64,000 nucleotides of DNA from Roseibium album (GTDB lineage Bacteria > Pseudomonadota > Alphaproteobacteria > Rhizobiales > Stappiaceae), in assembly GCF_001404515.1 (NCBI RefSeq), contig NZ_CXWE01000007.1, forward strand, positions 1 to 64,000, read 5' to 3'. The notes under the pieces were generated by a model, which was not told the DNA's origin, made no database searches, and saw nothing but the letters and a program-made list of their open reading frames with translations. The position numbers were made by a program, and so were the translations under genes. The stretch's first letter is position 1. Each line of letters begins with the position of its first letter. Shown piece by piece: positions 58,661-64,000 of this stretch.

Positions 58661-60538
58661 GTGATTGGACGGCGCGCATGGAAAGCGACGGCTGCAATAG
58701 CAGTTTTCGCGGGTGTTTTATCTGTCACGGCCCTGGCCGCTTTGCCGGCAAAAGCGGAAGAGCCTGAATGGCATCATGCATCGGCCCTGAACGGTACTCC
58801 CAAATACGCAGCCGACGTTCCACATTTCGATTACGTCAACCCCGAAGCACCCAAGGCTGGGTCGGTGCGCCTTGCCAGCCGAGGCGGGTTTGACACGTTT
58901 AACATCGTTCCACCCAAGGGAAACATCGCTCCCGGCATCCAGAATATTTACGAGAACCTTATGGAGCCCTCTCTGGATGAAGACGACATCAGCGCCCAAT
59001 ACGGCGCGCTTGCAGATGCCGTCAGGTTTCCGGACGACTATTCATGGGTGGAATATCGGCTGAATCCCGAGGCCAAATGGCACGATGGCGAGCCTGTGAC
59101 GGCCGAAGACGTGATCTGGTCGTTCGAAAAATGGATAGAACTCAACCCGCAAAGAAAGTTTTATTTCCAAAACGTGACAAGTGCCGAACCTGTTGGTGAC
59201 AGTGTTGTCAGGTTCACGTTCGACACAATCGGCAATCGGGAACTGCCGAAGATCATGGGGCAACTGTTCATTCTGCCGAAACACTGGTGGGAGGGTACAA
59301 ATGAAAAGGGTGAAAAGCGCGATATTTCCAAAGGATCCCTTGAAGCGCCTCTCGGGTCTGGCCAGTACCGGATCAAAGACTTTTCCCCGAACAGAAGCGT
59401 GACCTATGAACGGGTCGAGGACTATTGGGGCAAGGATCTGCCAATCAGGGTCGGAACCGGCAACTTCGACGAGCTTCGCTATATCGTTTTTCTCGACGAT
59501 TCTGTTCAGTTTGAAGCCTTCAAGGGCGATCAGTACGACTATCATGTCGAGCGCAGTTCCAGCCAATGGGCAAAACGCTACAACTTTCCTGCGATCGAGG
59601 ATGGCCGGGTGGTCAAGGAAGTTTTTCCGGACAAATCCTCCGGTGTCATGCAGGGCTTCTTCCTGAACCTGCGCCGCGACAAATTTCGAGATCCGGACGT
59701 TCGCCGGGCACTGAACTATGCCTACGATTTCGAAACCACAAACAAGATCGTCTCTGCAAACCTTCTGAAGCGAATCAATTCCTATTTTTCCGGAACGGAA
59801 CTTGCCTCTTCAGGATTGCCTGAGGGCAAGGAGCTGGAAATTCTCGAGGAAGTCAGGGACCAGGTTCCGCCTGAAGTCTTTACCGAGGAGTTCAAGAACC
59901 CGATTGGCGGCGATCCGCGCAAGGTCAGAACCAATCTGCGCGAGGCCGTCAATCTGTTCCGCAAGGCCGGGTACGAGCTGAAAGATCGCAAGATGATCGA
60001 TCCGGCGACAGGTGAACAGCTAAGCATCGAGTTTCTCTATCGCGACAAGGGAGCCGAGCGCACATTGTTGCCTTACGCCAAGAACCTGGAAGCGATCGGG
60101 GTGAAGCCGATCCTGCGCATTGTCGATCCGTCGCAATTCATCAACCGCATTCGCAGCCGGGATTTCGATGCCACGACACTTGCAATCGGTCAGTCGCTGT
60201 CGCCCGGCAACGAGCAGCGTGAATACTGGGGAACGGAAGCAGCCGACAATCCGAGCTCGGCAAACTACATGGGCATCAAGAACCCGGCGGTGGATCATCT
60301 GATCGACAAGATCATCTTTGCCGAGGATCGCGAGACGCTTGTCGCGGCGACCCATGCATTGGACCGGGTGCTCCTGTGGAACCACTATCTGGTACCTCAG
60401 TTCTACACCGATGAAACCAGGACAGCCCGCTGGAACCGCTTCGGTCACCCGGAGGAAATGCCGGAATTCAGCACAGGGTTCCCGGCAATATGGTGGTACG
60501 ATCAGGCGTTGGCCGACAAGACGGGAGCAGCCAGATGA
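58661..60538 (+). CDS. yejA: Peptide ABC transporter substrate-binding protein YejA (copy 1)
   Basis: 625-aa periplasmic binding protein of SBP family 5, delivering peptides to YejB/E/F. A Sec signal peptide (AAIAVFAGVLSVTALAALPAKA, cut after AKA) is followed by DYVNPEAPKAGSVRLAS and KWHDGEPVTAEDVIWSFEKW. I prefer GTG 58661, with GGAGAAA upstream; TTG 58577 and GTG 58631 are in frame but give a long pre-signal stretch. The next gene overlaps by 4 bp. Confidence 0.93.
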   Translation: MIGRRAWKATAAIAVFAGVLSVTALAALPAKAEEPEWHHASALNGTPKYAADVPHFDYVNPEAPKAGSVRLASRGGFDTFNIVPPKGNIAPGIQNIYENLMEPSLDEDDISAQYGALADAVRFPDDYSWVEYRLNPEAKWHDGEPVTAEDVIWSFEKWIELNPQRKFYFQNVTSAEPVGDSVVRFTFDTIGNRELPKIMGQLFILPKHWWEGTNEKGEKRDISKGSLEAPLGSGQYRIKDFSPNRSVTYERVEDYWGKDLPIRVGTGNFDELRYIVFLDDSVQFEAFKGDQYDYHVERSSSQWAKRYNFPAIEDGRVVKEVFPDKSSGVMQGFFLNLRRDKFRDPDVRRALNYAYDFETTNKIVSANLLKRINSYFSGTELASSGLPEGKELEILEEVRDQVPPEVFTEEFKNPIGGDPRKVRTNLREAVNLFRKAGYELKDRKMIDPATGEQLSIEFLYRDKGAERTLLPYAKNLEAIGVKPILRIVDPSQFINRIRSRDFDATTLAIGQSLSPGNEQREYWGTEAADNPSSANYMGIKNPAVDHLIDKIIFAEDRETLVAATHALDRVLLWNHYLVPQFYTDETRTARWNRFGHPEEMPEFSTGFPAIWWYDQALADKTGAAR

Positions 60539-62427
60539 GCAACACGTCTACGCCCTCGCGCCGGCAACTCCTGAAACTGACCGGAGCTGCCGCCGTTGCC
60601 GCCTCCGTCCCGTTCGTGCCAGGTGTGACCCGGCTGGCATCCGGAACCGAGACCGGTCAGGCCCGTCACGGTCTCTCCGTGTTCGGTGATCTGAAATACG
60701 CTCCGGATTTCACCCATTTCGACTATGCCAACCCGGAAGCCCCGCAAGGTGGAAAATTCATCTTTACGGCGCCGTCATGGGGATACAATCAGAATCCTCT
60801 GACCTACAACACCTTCAATTCCTTTATCCTCAAAGGCGATGCGCCGCCGCGCATGGAACTGTGTTTCGACACACTCATGGTGCGCGCGTTCGACGAGCCG
60901 GACGCAATGTACGGACTGGTCGCCGAAACCGTCGAGATTTCCGAAGACGGAAACACCTACATATTCAACCTGCGGCCTGAAGCCAGATTTCATGATGGCT
61001 CCAAGCTGACCGCCGAGGATGTCGCGTTTTCGCTGATGTTGCTGAAGGGAGACGGGCATCCCCAGATCAGTCAGAACATTCAGGAGCTTCAGGATACGGA
61101 GGTTCTGGACGAGCACCGTGTGGCAGTTCATTTCACCGGAAATCAGTCGCGCCAGATGCCGCTTTTCGTGGCTGCCTTGCCCATATTCTCCAAGAGATAT
61201 TATACGCGTTACGACTTCAGCCAGAGTACCCTGACGGCTCCGCTGTCGTCAGGCGCCTACAAGGTCGGCAAACACGCTGTCGGCCGCTATGTCGAGTATC
61301 AGCGCTTTCCCGACTATTGGGGCAACGACCTGCCGGTCCTGAAGGGCCAGAAGAATTTCGACATCGTCCGCATAGATTTCTACCGCGATCGCCAGGTGTC
61401 CTTCGAAGCCTTCAAGAAAGGCGAGATGAACTACCGAGAAGAGTTCTTTTCGAAGATCTGGGCGTCCGAATACAATTTTCCCGCTTTTGAGGAAGGCCGC
61501 GTCGTCAAACGGGAGTTTCCCGACGGTCGCCCCTCCGGTGCACAAGGATGGTTCATCAACACGCGGCGCGAAAAATTCAAGGATCCGGATGTCCGGCGTG
61601 CGCTCAGCTACGCTTTCGATTTCGAGTGGTCGAACAAGAACCTGTTCTTTGGTGTCTATCAGCGGACACAGTCATTCTTTGAAAATTCCGAGATGAAGGC
61701 GGAAGGAATGCCTGGACCGCAAGAGCTGAAGCTCTTGGATCCATTTCGCGATCAGCTCCCTGAAAGCGTTTTCGGCGAGCCCTACATTCAGCCGGTCAGC
61801 AACGGTTCGGGAAGTGACCGAAGCCTGCTGCGTGAAGCCGGCAGGTTGTTCAAGCAGGCGGGTTTTGAACGGCAGGGCAGTGAGTTGATCGGACCTGACG
61901 GCACCCAGTTGACCATCGAGTTCCTGAACAACTCGCCGTCATTCAAACGCATCATACTGCCATACATCAAGAACCTCGAAAGACTGGGGATCAAGGCTAC
62001 GTTCCGGCTCGTTGATGCGGCCCAATACCAGTCTCGCCTGAACGACTACGATTTCGACATCTGTTCGCGCCGGTATTCGCTGACACCGACGCTGTCGGAG
62101 ACGATCAGGACATTTTGGGGATCGGAAGCGGCGAAGATACCGGGAACCAGTAACATTGCCGGGATCTCCGATCCGGTGATCGACGCGCTTCTGGACAAGG
62201 CGCTCGAAGCGCAGACGCGCGAGGACATGAACGTTGCGGCCAGAGCGCTCGATCGCGTGCTCAGATCCGGACACTACTGGGTGCCGCAATGGACCAAACC
62301 GATCCACACGGTCGCCTTGTGGGATATGTTCGGATATCCCGCCGAGCCGCCACGCTACGATTTTCCCGTAGAAGATCTGTGGTGGATAGATCAGGAAAAA
62401 GCGGAAAAACTCGGCAAAGCCGGTTAA
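60535..62427 (+). CDS. yejA: Peptide ABC transporter substrate-binding protein YejA (copy 2)
   Basis: 630-aa paralogue of the preceding gene with the same layout (DYANPEAPQGGKFIF; RFHDGSKLTAEDVAFSL). The N-terminus TPSRRQLLKLTGAAAVAAS resembles a twin-arginine signal (SRRxLLK), unlike copy 1. ATG 60535 overlaps the previous stop (ATGA), so the pair is co-translated. The two proteins probably serve one permease with different peptides; this is inference. Confidence 0.92.
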   Translation: MSNTSTPSRRQLLKLTGAAAVAASVPFVPGVTRLASGTETGQARHGLSVFGDLKYAPDFTHFDYANPEAPQGGKFIFTAPSWGYNQNPLTYNTFNSFILKGDAPPRMELCFDTLMVRAFDEPDAMYGLVAETVEISEDGNTYIFNLRPEARFHDGSKLTAEDVAFSLMLLKGDGHPQISQNIQELQDTEVLDEHRVAVHFTGNQSRQMPLFVAALPIFSKRYYTRYDFSQSTLTAPLSSGAYKVGKHAVGRYVEYQRFPDYWGNDLPVLKGQKNFDIVRIDFYRDRQVSFEAFKKGEMNYREEFFSKIWASEYNFPAFEEGRVVKREFPDGRPSGAQGWFINTRREKFKDPDVRRALSYAFDFEWSNKNLFFGVYQRTQSFFENSEMKAEGMPGPQELKLLDPFRDQLPESVFGEPYIQPVSNGSGSDRSLLREAGRLFKQAGFERQGSELIGPDGTQLTIEFLNNSPSFKRIILPYIKNLERLGIKATFRLVDAAQYQSRLNDYDFDICSRRYSLTPTLSETIRTFWGSEAAKIPGTSNIAGISDPVIDALLDKALEAQTREDMNVAARALDRVLRSGHYWVPQWTKPIHTVALWDMFGYPAEPPRYDFPVEDLWWIDQEKAEKLGKAG

Positions 62428-62487
62428 TCTTCCAGGATGACCTGAGCCCGCTTCAGAAGGCCAAAGAAAAGGGAACGCACAAACCCC

Positions 62488-63609
62488 ATGGGCGCCTATA
62501 TCCTTCGCCGATTGCTGTTGATGATACCGACGCTGGTCGGGATCATGGCGGTCAATTTCGTGATTATCCAATTCGCTCCCGGCGGTCCGGTCGAACGTGT
62601 CATCGCGCAATTGCAGGGAACAGACGTATCTGCCAGTTCGCGAATTGGCGGCGGAGGCAGCGATTTTGCCGGTACCGGCAATGATGCCTCGGGTGGGTCA
62701 GGCTCGGCGGCTGACAGCGTCACGTCAAAATACCGTGGCGCGCAAGGCCTTGACCCGGAGTTCATCGCGCAGCTTGAAAAGCAATTCGGGTTCGACAAGC
62801 CACCTCTGGAGCGTTTTTTGACCATGCTCTGGAATTATGCCCGTTTCGACTTCGGTGAGAGCTACTTCCGGGACATAGACATTCTAGACCTGATCAAGGA
62901 AAAGCTCCCGGTTTCGGTGTCCCTTGGCCTATGGATCACTTTCATTTCCTACATCGTTTCCATCCCGCTCGGCATTCGAAAGGCGGTGAGTGACGGATCG
63001 CGCTTCGATGTCTGGACATCGGGCGTGATCGTTGTGGGATACGCTATTCCCGGCTTCCTTTTTGCGATCCTGCTGATCGTTCTGTTCGCCGGAGGAACCT
63101 TCTGGGACATATTCCCGCTAAGAGGGCTTGTATCCGACAATTGGTCGGAACTGTCCTGGCCCGAGCGGATCGTGGACTATCTGTGGCATCTGGTGCTGCC
63201 ATTGACCGCGATGGTACTTTCCGCTTTCGCAACGACGACCCTTTTGACGAAAAACTCGTTTCTTGATGAAATCAGAAAGCAATATGTGGTCACGGCGCGC
63301 GCCAAGGGGCTGACGGAAAAACAGGTTCTCTACGGCCACGTCTTCAGAAATGCCATGCTGATCATCGTCGCCGGTTTTCCGGGGGCATTTATCTCAGCCT
63401 TCTTTGCCGGTTCCCTGTTGATCGAGACGGTCTTCGCGCTGGATGGGCTCGGTCTTCTCGGGTTTGAGTCCGTCCTGGGTCGGGATTACGCGGTGGTTTT
63501 TGCGATCGCCTATATCTTCGGTCTGATGGCCCTGGTCATCGGTCTGATTTCAGACCTCACCTACACCTGGATCGATCCCCGGATCGACTTTGAGAGCAGG
63601 GAGGTCTGA
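62488..63609 (+). CDS. yejB: Peptide ABC transporter permease YejB
   Basis: 373-aa inner-membrane permease. The first helix is [20 protein letters not shown], and the binding-protein-dependent transport domain has the EAA-type loop [20 protein letters not shown]. Five more helices follow. A Gly/Ser-rich insert (about residues 52-80) in the first periplasmic loop is, as I recall, also seen in rhizobial YejB. It lies 60 bp after the second yejA and 3 bp before yejE. Confidence 0.95.
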   Translation: MGAYILRRLLLMIPTLVGIMAVNFVIIQFAPGGPVERVIAQLQGTDVSASSRIGGGGSDFAGTGNDASGGSGSAADSVTSKYRGAQGLDPEFIAQLEKQFGFDKPPLERFLTMLWNYARFDFGESYFRDIDILDLIKEKLPVSVSLGLWITFISYIVSIPLGIRKAVSDGSRFDVWTSGVIVVGYAIPGFLFAILLIVLFAGGTFWDIFPLRGLVSDNWSELSWPERIVDYLWHLVLPLTAMVLSAFATTTLLTKNSFLDEIRKQYVVTARAKGLTEKQVLYGHVFRNAMLIIVAGFPGAFISAFFAGSLLIETVFALDGLGLLGFESVLGRDYAVVFAIAYIFGLMALVIGLISDLTYTWIDPRIDFESREV

Positions 63610-63612
63610 TCC

Positions 63613-64000
63613 ATGGATTCGCAAGCTCGCGACGAGTTGGAAACCGCCGGATACGATGTCTACAATCCCTTGCCGGAGGAAACGGTTCCGCCACCGGTGA
63701 AGATGCGCATGTCGCCCATCAACCAGCGGCGTCTGGCAAACTTCAAGGCAAACAAGCGCGGCTACTGGTCGCTTTGGATTTTTCTGGTCCTGTTCGTCCT
63801 GACGCTTTTTGCGGACTTTCTGGCGAATGATCGGCCGGTGCTGGTCTATTTCAAGGGCGATTTCCTGTTCCCGACCGTGATCGACTACCCCGAAGACAGG
63901 TTTTATGACGACGAGCTGGCATTGGCGGTGACCGACTATCGGGATCCCTTTATCCAGGACCTGATCAACGAGGACGGCTGGATGATCTGGCCGCCGGTGC
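63613..64000 (+). CDS. yejE: Peptide ABC transporter permease YejE (partial, cut by window end)
   Basis: The first 129 codons of the second permease of the yej importer. Conserved N-terminal MSPINQRRLANFKANKRGYW, followed by a membrane helix (SLWIFLVLFVLTLFADFLA) and the start of the periplasmic domain. It starts at ATG 63613 and is still open at 64000. The yejF ATPase is expected downstream. Confidence 0.93.
   Translation, partial: MDSQARDELETAGYDVYNPLPEETVPPPVKMRMSPINQRRLANFKANKRGYWSLWIFLVLFVLTLFADFLANDRPVLVYFKGDFLFPTVIDYPEDRFYDDELALAVTDYRDPFIQDLINEDGWMIWPPV

Overview
The window is 64 kb of bacterial chromosome. Gene content and order point to an alphaproteobacterium of the order Hyphomicrobiales (Rhizobiales), possibly a marine Stappiaceae-type organism such as Roseibium/Labrenzia. 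The order is inferred from dnaA-dnaN-recF-gyrB next to rpsT, enoyl-CoA hydratase, mutM and ubiE-ubiB; dnaK-dnaJ-pmtA; hslV-GNAT-hslU; a Fur/Mur regulator; a PraR/PhrR-like regulator between lnt and metK; and a yej peptide importer with two binding proteins. The family-level placement is a guess. Almost everything is core housekeeping DNA. I saw no rRNA or tRNA genes, CRISPR arrays or transposases.

Layout. (1) 1-3220 is the only clearly accessory stretch. It is AT-richer and holds a two-gene unit: a PHP-phosphoesterase/ABC-type ATPase (512-2542) overlapped by a small acidic protein gene (2523-2819). I regard it as a candidate defence or toxin-type system. (2) 3221-13220, minus strand, is replication and repair: gyrB, recF, dnaN, dnaA, a rhodanese, a 645-bp gene-free AT-rich stretch (possible origin or regulatory region), rpsT, enoyl-CoA hydratase and mutM. 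(3) 13382-18833 holds ubiE-ubiB, a divergent TetR/MAPEG pair, a protein-tyrosine-phosphatase-like gene broken by one in-frame TAG (16979-17332), alkB and a Cys/Gly-tailed membrane protein. (4) 19179-28341 is proteostasis: dnaK, dnaJ, pmtA, a peptidoglycan-binding-domain protein, an FMN reductase, hslV-GNAT-hslU and a universal stress protein. dnaK and hslV share an RpoH-like promoter with the same geometry.

(5) 28529-38022 holds nfuA-like, tsaB, rimI, fur/mur, plsC, then miaB, phoH, ybeY, corC and lnt, a typical tRNA/ribosome maturation and envelope operon. (6) 38153-40678 holds a 19-codon leader ORF abutting a praR-like regulator, then metK and trmB. (7) 40967-51829 is the transcription/translation cluster rimP, nusA, ylxR, infB, rbfA, truB, rpsO, pnp. 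(8) 52022-56231 holds dapB-gpmA and, convergent, an adenosine-kinase-type PfkB enzyme and kdsB-pheA. (9) 56418-64000 holds a membrane-anchored cytochrome c, a membrane diguanylate cyclase and the yejA-yejA-yejB-yejE operon, cut by the window end.

Start codons were often moved downstream of the longest frame to match family N-termini and ribosome-binding sites. Hairpins and promoters were found by eye and none was scored thermodynamically.
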